A stretch of DNA of 5,021 nucleotides from Treponema sp. (GTDB lineage: Bacteria; Spirochaetota; Spirochaetia; Treponematales; Breznakiellaceae): the NCBI GenBank assembly GCA_031273185.1, contig JAISSG010000011.1:1-5021 (forward strand). The letters are read 5' to 3'. Positions 1 through 4,953 of this stretch are shown here, piece by piece. A program made the translations under genes and the position numbers. The notes beneath the pieces were generated by a model. That model was not told the origin of the DNA. It worked only from the letters and a program-made list of their open reading frames with translations, and did no database searches. Numbering within the stretch: the first letter of the stretch is position 1; each line of letters begins with the position of its first letter.

Positions 1-49
1 GCTCCTCAAGAGCTTCGGGGCTTAATGCCCTCCCATCTATTCTACTCAT
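1..49 (-). CDS. N-terminal fragment of a probable IS630-type transposase (runs off the left edge)
   Basis: On the minus strand an ATG at 49-47 opens a frame that stays open to the window edge and reads MSRIDGRALSPEALEE. This resembles the opening of winged-helix/helix-turn-helix proteins of the IS630 transposase group, whose N-termini often read M(S/A)R-x-DGR-x-(L/I)-S-x-E followed by a helix rich in Arg and Val; the recognition is from memory of the family, not from a search. Only 16 codons are visible, so neither the DNA-binding domain nor the DDE catalytic core can be seen. No good Shine-Dalgarno sequence precedes the ATG, but a palindrome (51-87) lies directly upstream, as expected near the end of an insertion element. 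It faces away from the copper operon. It could instead be the start of an unrelated small regulator. Confidence 0.5.
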   Translation of the reverse strand, partial: MSRIDGRALSPEALEE

Positions 50-50
50 G

Positions 51-87
51 TAGTGACTATATGTTCTTTTTGAACATTTGTCTACTA
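51..87. repeat. Imperfect inverted repeat just upstream of the transposase-like start
   Basis: The core is ATGTTC (61-66), a five-T loop (67-71) and GAACAT (72-77), a perfect 6-base dyad. The outer arms TAGTGAC (51-57) and GTCTACTA (80-87) extend the symmetry with one bulged base. It lies 1 base upstream of the minus-strand ATG at 49, so it may be a terminal transposase-binding site or an operator. The half-sites face the opposite way from a LexA box. The T-rich segment is in the loop and not after the stem, so it is a poor intrinsic terminator. Confidence 0.5.
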
Positions 88-109
88 TGTTTATTTGTTT
101 ATTGCCGGG

Positions 110-136
110 TCAGTAAATGATTATAATTTTTTTCAT
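110..136 (-). pseudogene. Eight-codon ORF with full expression signals; probable start of a decapitated divergent gene
   Basis: On the minus strand ATG at 136-134 encodes MKKIIIIY and then stops at TGA (112-110). It is preceded by AGGAGG (147-142) with 6-base spacing and by a well-formed promoter (182-154), signals much too good for chance. The Lys-Lys plus Ile-run opening would suit a signal peptide or membrane anchor. The frame closes about 60 bases before the transposase-like gene begins on the same strand. The simplest explanation is that an insertion element removed the rest of a gene divergent from the copper operon. The alternatives are a short leader peptide or a very small membrane peptide. 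Its original function cannot be told. Confidence 0.4.
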
Positions 137-141
137 TTTTC

Positions 142-147
142 CCTCCT
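142..147 (-). promoter_or_regulatory. Shine-Dalgarno site of the divergent mini-ORF
   Basis: The + strand CCTCCT reads AGGAGG on the minus strand, a full match to the anti-16S core, 6 bases before the ATG at 136-134. It is stronger than the site of the first operon gene. Confidence 0.6.
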
Positions 148-153
148 TTTGTT

Positions 154-182
154 ATTTTATGTCATCCCATTAATTTTGTCGA
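154..182 (-). promoter_or_regulatory. Predicted sigma70-type promoter, divergent from the copper operon
   Basis: Read on the minus strand, the -35 box is TCGACA (182-177) and the -10 box is TAAAAT (159-154), separated by exactly 17 bases; each box matches consensus at five of six positions. It would transcribe leftwards through the mini-ORF at 136-110 and towards the transposase-like gene. Its -35 box is only 7 bases from the -35 box of the + strand promoter, so the two are back to back and could share a regulator. Confidence 0.5.
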
Positions 183-189
183 TAATTTT

Positions 190-218
190 TTGGCAAACTC
201 GCACATAACTGCCATAAT
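190..218 (+). promoter_or_regulatory. Predicted sigma70-type promoter of the copper operon
   Basis: The -35 box is TTGGCA (190-195) and the -10 box CATAAT (213-218), with the optimal 17-base spacing. Transcription would begin near 225, leaving a leader of about 24 bases before the ATG at 249. A second CATAAT at 224-229 and TAGAAT at 237-242 are possible alternative -10 boxes without convincing -35 partners. No start site has been measured; this is inferred from consensus only. Confidence 0.5.
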
Positions 219-235
219 TCTGACATAATGTTATG
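204..235. promoter_or_regulatory. CATAA repeat cluster with a small dyad at the promoter; possible operator
   Basis: CATAA occurs three times in direct orientation (204-208, 213-217, 224-228) and once inverted as TTATG (231-235). The last pair forms the dyad CATAA-TG-TTATG centred around the predicted transcription start, a usual position for a repressor site. It does not match the copper operators I know well (CsoR, CueR or CopY boxes). Part of the repetition comes from the -10 box itself, so the operator reading is tentative. Confidence 0.3.
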
Positions 236-248
236 CTAGAATACTGGC

Positions 249-2069
249 ATGGAAATACGGACATTCCATATTGGCGGCATGACCTGCGTAAACTGCCAGA
301 ACCGGATTGAAAAGAAACTCAAAAACACCGTTGGGATAGAGGACGCAACGGTACGCTACGAAACCGGGACAGGGACCGTAACGTATAACGCCCCGGCTAT
401 TACTTTTGACGAGATTAAGACGGTCATCGAGCAACTGGGGTATACGGTGCCGGACGGGAAGGCCACAACGCCGCTTTCCCGGATCATTGGGACGCTGGCG
501 GTTATTGTTGTTCTATATATGTTGTTGCGGATGTTCAGCACCACTGGCCTTGCGGCGGCCTTTCCCGTTGCCCGCTCAGGCATGGGCTACGGCATGGTGC
601 TTATCATCGGGCTGTTAACCTCGGTTCACTGTATCGCCATGTGCGGGGGAATAAATCTTTCGCAAAGTTTGGGCGGAAGCCGCTTACAAACCCCCAGTCC
701 CTATTCCCTCCTGCTTCCTTCGCTTCTCTACAACGGCGGGCGGCTTGTCTCGTATACCGCCGTTGGTGTTGCGGTGGGCGCACTCGGCTCGGTGATTACG
801 GTGTCGGGCCGCTTTCAGGGGGCGGTACTGCTGCTTGCCGGGATTTTCATGCTGGTTATGGGGGTCAACATGCTGGGGCTGTTTCCCGCGCTTAGGCGTT
901 TAGCCCCGCGTATGCCGCAGTTCTTATCGAAAAAAATTGACGGACACCGAACCGGACGCGGGCCGCTGGTTGTCGGCATCCTCAACGGCTTTATGCCCTG
1001 CGGCCCTTTACAGGCCATGCAACTGTACGCCCTTTCCACGGGAAGCCCGGTAAGGGGCGGCATTTCCATGTTTCTGTTCTGCCTGGGGACGATCCCCCTG
1101 ATGTTCGCGCTTGGGGCGGCGGGCGGCATATTAAGCGGCATAAGGGGACAGGCATTTTCCCGCCGGGTGATTCAGATCGGCGCTGTTCTGGTCGCGGCGA
1201 TGGGCCTTGCCATGTTCGCCAACGGCTGGAATTTGGCGGGCTTGGGCGGCGTGTTTGATCGGGTGGCAGTTGCCTTCAACCCCACAGCAACAGAAAGCGG
1301 CACCTTCACACCGCTGATTCAAAACGGCGTGCAGGTTGTCAACTCCACCCTATTCCCCAACCGCTACCCGGTGATTGTCGTGCAGCAGGGTATCCCCGTG
1401 CGCTGGATCATCAACGCGCCGCCGGGCAGTATCAACGGCTGCAACAACCGCTTTATTGTCCGCGAATACGGCATTGAACATACCTTCAGCCCCGGCGACA
1501 ACGTGATTGAGTTTCTCCCCGCGCGGACAGGCAGGTTCCCCTACTCGTGCTGGATGGGCATGATACGCAGTTCCATCACCGTGGTCGCCGAGGGGGAGGA
1601 CATCGCCGATATAGCGGCGCCCAACCTCACGCCCACGCCGGCAGGGGTTGATATTCCCACGGACGCGATCGCCGTTGCAGAAATAGGGGAAAACTATCAG
1701 ACCGTGGAGATACGCCTGACCGACGACGGTTTTGAACCGGCCATCGTGGTGATGCAGCGGCGGCTGTTTACGCTGTGGAACATCACCATCGATTCCCCTG
1801 ATCCGGGCAACGACAACCTCATCTTTCCTGCGTATTACTCCGTGCGGGGAATGGGGCAGGGGGACAACCAGATACGGATCATCCCCAGTTTTGATTTTGA
1901 ATTTTCCACCGAGGACCATGTGTTTTACGGTTATGTGAAAGTGGTAGATGACATTAACGCCGTGGACATTGCGGCGATTAAAGCGGAGGTTGCGGCACAC
2001 GAGACGCTGGTTTACCCCGAAGCGCATTTTGAAGTGGCGAACGGCGGCGGCTGTGCCTGCTGCCGATAA
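249..2069 (+). CDS. HMA - UreH/DsbD_2-like membrane domain - cupredoxin-like fusion protein
   Basis: A probable membrane copper-handling protein, 606 residues. Residues 1-68 form an HMA (ferredoxin-like) domain with the Cu(I)-binding motif GMTCVNC (Cys13, Cys16). A hydrophobic helix (about 77-96) leads into a six-helix domain of the UreH/SafE-like DsbD_2 type (about 113-327), with its hallmark motifs HCIAMCGG (His127, Cys128, Cys132) and FMPCGPL (Cys251). Residues about 361-447 resemble a cupredoxin-like domain with GCNN (Cys398), His411 and YSCWMGM (Cys434, Met436, Met438). A second beta-rich segment (about 484-568) lacks these ligands, and the chain ends in GGGCACCR. The family is known in anaerobes, usually labelled sulfite exporter TauE/SafE or heavy-metal-transport protein, but transport has not been shown by anything here. 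Residues 148-155 are encoded by a C-rich heptamer stretch. The start at 249 is set by an in-frame TAG at 237; it has no clear Shine-Dalgarno site. A metal relay role is inference. Confidence 0.85.
   Translation: MEIRTFHIGGMTCVNCQNRIEKKLKNTVGIEDATVRYETGTGTVTYNAPAITFDEIKTVIEQLGYTVPDGKATTPLSRIIGTLAVIVVLYMLLRMFSTTGLAAAFPVARSGMGYGMVLIIGLLTSVHCIAMCGGINLSQSLGGSRLQTPSPYSLLLPSLLYNGGRLVSYTAVGVAVGALGSVITVSGRFQGAVLLLAGIFMLVMGVNMLGLFPALRRLAPRMPQFLSKKIDGHRTGRGPLVVGILNGFMPCGPLQAMQLYALSTGSPVRGGISMFLFCLGTIPLMFALGAAGGILSGIRGQAFSRRVIQIGAVLVAAMGLAMFANGWNLAGLGGVFDRVAVAFNPTATESGTFTPLIQNGVQVVNSTLFPNRYPVIVVQQGIPVRWIINAPPGSINGCNNRFIVREYGIEHTFSPGDNVIEFLPARTGRFPYSCWMGMIRSSITVVAEGEDIADIAAPNLTPTPAGVDIPTDAIAVAEIGENYQTVEIRLTDDGFEPAIVVMQRRLFTLWNITIDSPDPGNDNLIFPAYYSVRGMGQGDNQIRIIPSFDFEFSTEDHVFYGYVKVVDDINAVDIAAIKAEVAAHETLVYPEAHFEVANGGGCACCR
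691..712 (+). repeat. Degenerate C-rich heptamer stretch within the fusion gene
   Basis: Three consecutive seven-base units, CCCCAGT, CCCTATT and CCCTCCT (692-712), encode part of a loop between the first and second helices of the membrane domain (Thr148 to Leu155). The units are of the same type as those in copA but less exact. The segment is Pro/Ser-rich and lies just after the conserved HCxxMCGG helix, where length variation is tolerable. Confidence 0.45.
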
Positions 2070-2082
2070 ATGAGAATACTAC

Positions 2083-2088
2083 AGGAGG
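2083..2088 (+). promoter_or_regulatory. Shine-Dalgarno site deciding the DUF2318 start
   Basis: AGGAGG ends 5 bases before the ATG at 2094-2096. The in-frame ATG at 2070, which touches the stop codon of the preceding gene, has no such site and would place eight residues ahead of a clean signal peptide, so 2094 is chosen. Confidence 0.75.
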
Positions 2089-2093
2089 CAAAG

Positions 2094-2582
2094 ATGAAAA
2101 AGAATTTTGGTAAACAATGGATGATAGTTCAGGTGGCGGCAATGCTCGTGCTATGCGGCGTGTCCGCGTTTGCCCAAAACAACGCGCTGAACCAGAGAAA
2201 GCCGGTTACTGTTGACAAGGATCTGGTTATCCAGATTGCGGACATCACGGAAAACGCCCTGTTCTATCCGATGGACATCGACGGGATGAGGATGGAGGTG
2301 CTGGCGGTACGAGCACCGGACGGCACGATACGCACCGCCTTTAACACCTGCCAGGTGTGTTACAATTCGGGCAAGGGCTATTTCGTGCAGACAGGTACGG
2401 TGCTGGTTTGCCAGAACTGCGGCAACCGCTACCGCATGAGCCAGGTAGAGCGGCAGGCCGGGGGCTGCAACCCCGTGCCGATTTTCCCGGCAAACAAGGC
2501 GGTAACCGATTCTACCATTACCATCTCGCGGGAATACCTCAGGCAAGCACGGGGAATTTTCTCCGGCTGGAGGCGTGGGTAA
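2094..2582 (+). CDS. Secreted DUF2318 protein with paired CxxC motifs
   Basis: A 162-residue protein with a typical signal peptide: MKKNFGKQW, a hydrophobic core (about 10-23), and a likely signal peptidase I site after SAFA (Ala27). The mature part carries the DUF2318 signature: CQVC (Cys86, Cys89), a KGY segment, CQNCG (Cys106, Cys109), an NRY stretch and GGCNPVPI with a fifth Cys125. In other bacteria DUF2318 is found alone or at the end of membrane proteins, often beside iron/copper-uptake genes with cupredoxin-like partners (P19/Ftr-type systems); its metal or cofactor is not established to my knowledge. Four paired cysteines suggest a metal centre or redox site outside the cytoplasm. 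It sits between the fusion gene (24 bases downstream of its stop) and copA (stop overlaps the copA start), so it is a core part of the operon. The LVLC at 18-21 is a poor lipobox. Confidence 0.85.
   Translation: MKKNFGKQWMIVQVAAMLVLCGVSAFAQNNALNQRKPVTVDKDLVIQIADITENALFYPMDIDGMRMEVLAVRAPDGTIRTAFNTCQVCYNSGKGYFVQTGTVLVCQNCGNRYRMSQVERQAGGCNPVPIFPANKAVTDSTITISREYLRQARGIFSGWRRG
2569..2573 (+). promoter_or_regulatory. Shine-Dalgarno site for copA, inside the end of the DUF2318 gene
   Basis: GGAGG lies 8 bases before the ATG at 2582. The stop TAA (2580-2582) and start ATG (2582-2584) share one base as TAATG, a typical translational coupling arrangement. It rules out the 75-codon upstream extension of the copA frame, which merely shadows the DUF2318 gene. 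Confidence 0.75.
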
Positions 2583-4891
2583 TGTTAACTGAAACTTTGT
2601 CCGTGGGGGGGATGACCTGCGCGGCCTGTTCCGCACGGGTCGAGCGGGCGATCCGCAAACTAGAAGGCATTGAAACCGCGACGGTAAACCTGGCGACAGA
2701 AAAGGCGACCGTGGTCTACGATGCCCGCGCCCTGCGGCTTTCTTCCATAAAAGAAGCCATTACCAAAGCAGGCTATCAGGTGCTTGAGGTTTCCAAGGAC
2801 ACCGTTGACGAAGACAAACTCCGCAAAGAACGGGAAATAAAAATATTACAAATAAAATTTATCATAGCCGCATCGTTGGGCCTTCCCCTCCTGTATATCG
2901 CAATGGCCCCAATGATACCCTGGGTTACCCTTCCGTTCCCCAAAGCCCTTTCCATGATGCAGTTTCCCTTGGTATACGGCCTTGTGCAACTGTCGCTGGT
3001 CATCCCCATTATCATTGCCGGGTACCGTTTTTATACCGTGGGTTTCAAAAACCTCCTGCACCGCAGCCCGAACATGGATTCCCTTATCGCCGTCGGGACC
3101 ACGGCAGCGGTGGTTTACAGCATGTACAACCTGTTCCGCATTGCATCCGGCGATTTCATGGCGGTGGATTCTTTGTACTTTGAAACCGCCGGGGTTATCA
3201 TTGCCCTGATCCTGTTAGGCAAAACCCTTGAGGCAATTTCAAAGGGGCGTACCAGCGAGGCGATAAAAAAACTTATGGGCCTTGCCCCCAAAACGGCAAT
3301 CATCATCGAAAACGGTGAAGAGAAAGAAATCCCCATTGACGAGGTGAGGCCCGGCGACATTATCGTGGTAAAGCCCGGCGCAAAAATCCCCGTTGACGGC
3401 GTTGTTACCGAGGGGCAGAGCGCCGTTGACGAATCCATGCTTACCGGCGAAAGCATGCCCGTTGACAAAAAGCCGGGCGATAAAGTCTACGGCGCGACGA
3501 TTAACGCTAACGGTGTTATTCGCTTTAAGGCGGAAAAGGTCGGCGGCGAAACCGCGCTGGCGCAGATTATCAAGCTGGTGGAAGGCGCCCAGGGTTCAAA
3601 AGCGCCGATAGCGCAGATGGCGGACATTGTGTCTGGCTACTTTGTGCCAATCGTCTGCCTTATCGCCCTTGTTGCCGGTGTCGCATGGTTCGCCGCCACC
3701 TCAGCCGGTCTCGTTGCCCCTCCCGCCGGAAAATCCGCGCTGGAATTTTCCCTGATGGTTTTTATTTCCGTGCTGGTCATCGCCTGCCCCTGCGCCCTAG
3801 GTCTTGCCACTCCCACGGCGATTATGGTGGGAACCGGCAAGGGCGCGGAAAACGGCATTTTGATCAAAGGCGGCGAGGCATTGGAAACCGCCCACAAGAT
3901 TCAGACCATTGTGTTTGATAAAACCGGAACCATTACCGAAGGCAAGCCCGAAGTAACTGATATTGTTGTAGGGAATGGGGAATGGGGAATAGGGAATAGG
4001 GAAGAGACTCTTTTACAACTGGTTGCTGCTGCGGAAAAAAATTCCGAGCATCCCGTGGCTACGGCCATTGTCCGCGAGGCGGAAAAACGCGGCCTTACGC
4101 TTCCGCCGGTAACGGATTTCAAAGCCATACCCGGTCGCGGCATTGAAGCCACAATTACCCCAGTCCCCGATCCCCGATCCCCAGTCCCCATTCTCATTGG
4201 AAACAGAAAACTCATGGATGAAAACAACATCGCCCTTATAGAACTGGAAACTGAATCCGACAGATTAGCGGCAGAAGGAAAAACGCCGATGTATGTTGCG
4301 CTTAACGGAAAAGCGGCGGGGATTGTGGCGGTGGCGGACGTGCTAAAACCTTCCAGCAAGGCGGCCATTGAGCGGCTGCACAAGATGGGAATCGAAGTTG
4401 CCATGATCACGGGCGACAACAAAAAAACCGCCGCCGCCATTGCCAGGCAGGTGGGAATTGACCGCGTACTGTCCGAAGTGCTGCCCCAGGACAAGTCCGC
4501 CGAAGTGAAAAAGTTGCAGGACGAGGGCCGCAAAGTGGCAATGGTTGGCGACGGTATCAACGATGCCCCCGCGCTGGTGCAGGCGGACATCGGCATCGCC
4601 ATCGGCAGCGGGACGGACGTGGCGATGGAATCGGCGGACATTGTGCTGATGCGAAGCGATCTGATGGACGTTCCCACGGCGATTAATTTGAGCAAACGGA
4701 CGATCCGCACCATCAAGCAAAACCTGTTCTGGGCATTTGGCTACAACGTGCTGGGCATCCCCATCGCCGCCGGTGTACTGTACCTTTTGGGCGGCCCGCT
4801 CTTGAACCCAATGTTTGCCGCCGCCGCCATGAGCATGAGTTCCGTGTCGGTGCTGACCAACGCACTGCGGCTAAAAAGATTTAAGGCATAA
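2582..4891 (+). CDS. copA: Cu(+)-translocating P1B-1-type ATPase CopA
   Basis: A full-length 769-residue inner-membrane pump that exports Cu(I) using ATP. It has one N-terminal HMA domain (about 3-70) with GMTCAAC (Cys13, Cys16), helices MA and MB (about 90-148) and M1-M2 (about 165-215), the actuator domain with TGES (288-291), the M4 metal site CPC (402-404), the phosphorylation motif DKTGT (Asp446), the nucleotide-binding SEHP motif (His490), GRG (518-520), the hinge GDGINDAP (656-663), the M5 Tyr721-Asn722 pair and the M6 Met750...Ser754 site. CPC + YN + MxxxS is the known signature of monovalent copper transport, so zinc or cadmium specificity is unlikely. All catalytic residues are present. 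Unusual are two segments of the nucleotide-binding domain encoded by heptamer repeats (residues 464-474 and 526-537). The start at 2582 is supported by GGAGG and by overlap with the upstream stop. No intrinsic terminator follows. Confidence 0.97.
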   Translation: MLTETLSVGGMTCAACSARVERAIRKLEGIETATVNLATEKATVVYDARALRLSSIKEAITKAGYQVLEVSKDTVDEDKLRKEREIKILQIKFIIAASLGLPLLYIAMAPMIPWVTLPFPKALSMMQFPLVYGLVQLSLVIPIIIAGYRFYTVGFKNLLHRSPNMDSLIAVGTTAAVVYSMYNLFRIASGDFMAVDSLYFETAGVIIALILLGKTLEAISKGRTSEAIKKLMGLAPKTAIIIENGEEKEIPIDEVRPGDIIVVKPGAKIPVDGVVTEGQSAVDESMLTGESMPVDKKPGDKVYGATINANGVIRFKAEKVGGETALAQIIKLVEGAQGSKAPIAQMADIVSGYFVPIVCLIALVAGVAWFAATSAGLVAPPAGKSALEFSLMVFISVLVIACPCALGLATPTAIMVGTGKGAENGILIKGGEALETAHKIQTIVFDKTGTITEGKPEVTDIVVGNGEWGIGNREETLLQLVAAAEKNSEHPVATAIVREAEKRGLTLPPVTDFKAIPGRGIEATITPVPDPRSPVPILIGNRKLMDENNIALIELETESDRLAAEGKTPMYVALNGKAAGIVAVADVLKPSSKAAIERLHKMGIEVAMITGDNKKTAAAIARQVGIDRVLSEVLPQDKSAEVKKLQDEGRKVAMVGDGINDAPALVQADIGIAIGSGTDVAMESADIVLMRSDLMDVPTAINLSKRTIRTIKQNLFWAFGYNVLGIPIAAGVLYLLGGPLLNPMFAAAAMSMSSVSVLTNALRLKRFKA
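3971..4003 (+). repeat. G-rich heptamer array inside copA
   Basis: Four units of GGGAAT(G/A) plus a partial fifth, in frame, encode [11 protein letters not shown] (residues 464-474), between the KPEVTDIVV strand and the first helix of the nucleotide-binding domain. The segment has five runs of three or four G separated by three or four bases, a canonical G-quadruplex pattern in both coding strand and mRNA. The Gly/Asn-rich peptide is unlike the usual loop here and lies away from the catalytic motifs. Confidence 0.85.
4158..4192 (+). repeat. C-rich heptamer array inside copA, opposite orientation
   Basis: Five exact-length seven-base units, CCCC followed by AGT, GAT, GAT, AGT and ATT, encode a Pro-rich loop ([12 protein letters not shown], residues 526-537). 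In most CopA proteins this place, between GRGIEA and LIGNR, is a short beta hairpin of the VDGKxV kind; here it appears about seven residues longer, equal to three heptamers. The minus strand has five runs of four G with three-base loops, a strong G-quadruplex pattern. Confidence 0.85.
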
Positions 4892-4953
4892 GGAGAAACA
4901 AAATGGGTGGTGATCTAAAAAGTATGATGAAGGTCAAACGAAACCATAATTGA
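4891..4953 (+). pseudogene. Start of a possible fourth operon gene, cut off after its first codons
   Basis: AGGAG (4891-4895) begins at the last base of the copA stop and sits 7 bases before an ATG (4903-4905). The frame encodes only MGGDLKSMMKVKRNHN before TGA (4951-4953). The expression signals match the tight packing of the operon, but the product is too short to be recognised. From about 4906 the sequence GGTGGTGATCTAAAAAGT resembles the terminal repeat of IS1-type elements, which begin with GGT, and the stop of a transposase-like frame lies just beyond on the other strand. I infer that a following gene, such as a copper chaperone or regulator, was interrupted here. A chance ATG is the alternative. 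Confidence 0.4.
4906..4923. mobile_element. Possible terminal end of the right-hand IS1-like element
   Basis: GGTGGTGATCTAAAAAGT lies outside the stop of the transposase-like frame, where the inverted repeat of an IS1-family element should be, and starts with the GGT common to IS1 ends. The partner end is not in the window, so the boundary and any target duplication cannot be confirmed. Confidence 0.3.

Noticed and set aside
122..127. TATAAT on the + strand as a further operon promoter
   Set aside because: No acceptable -35 box lies 16-18 bases upstream, and the bases are explained by the start of the minus-strand mini-ORF (Ile codons).
1350..2027. Long antisense open frame (225 codons) opposite the cupredoxin-like region
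   Set aside because: It is the shadow of a GC-rich gene whose sense frame has clear domains; the antisense protein has no recognisable motif and no start signals.
2070..2093. Earlier in-frame ATG for the DUF2318 gene
   Set aside because: It lacks a ribosome binding site, while AGGAGG precedes the ATG at 2094, which also yields a standard signal peptide.
2145..2156. LVLC as a lipoprotein signal in the DUF2318 protein
   Set aside because: The residue before Cys is Leu and not Gly, Ala or Ser, and a good SAFA signal peptidase I site follows six residues later.
2357..2581. 75-codon N-terminal extension of the copA frame
   Set aside because: It overlaps the DUF2318 coding region in another frame, and the start at 2582 has GGAGG plus a normal HMA beginning.
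3971..4192. The spaced repeat arrays as a CRISPR array or integration hot spot
   Set aside because: The units are 7 bases long, directly adjacent and coding; there are no spacers of uniform size.
3901..4716. Antisense open frame of 271 codons opposite copA
   Set aside because: It mirrors the conserved catalytic core of CopA and is a low-complexity Ser/Ala/Pro-rich product without expression signals.
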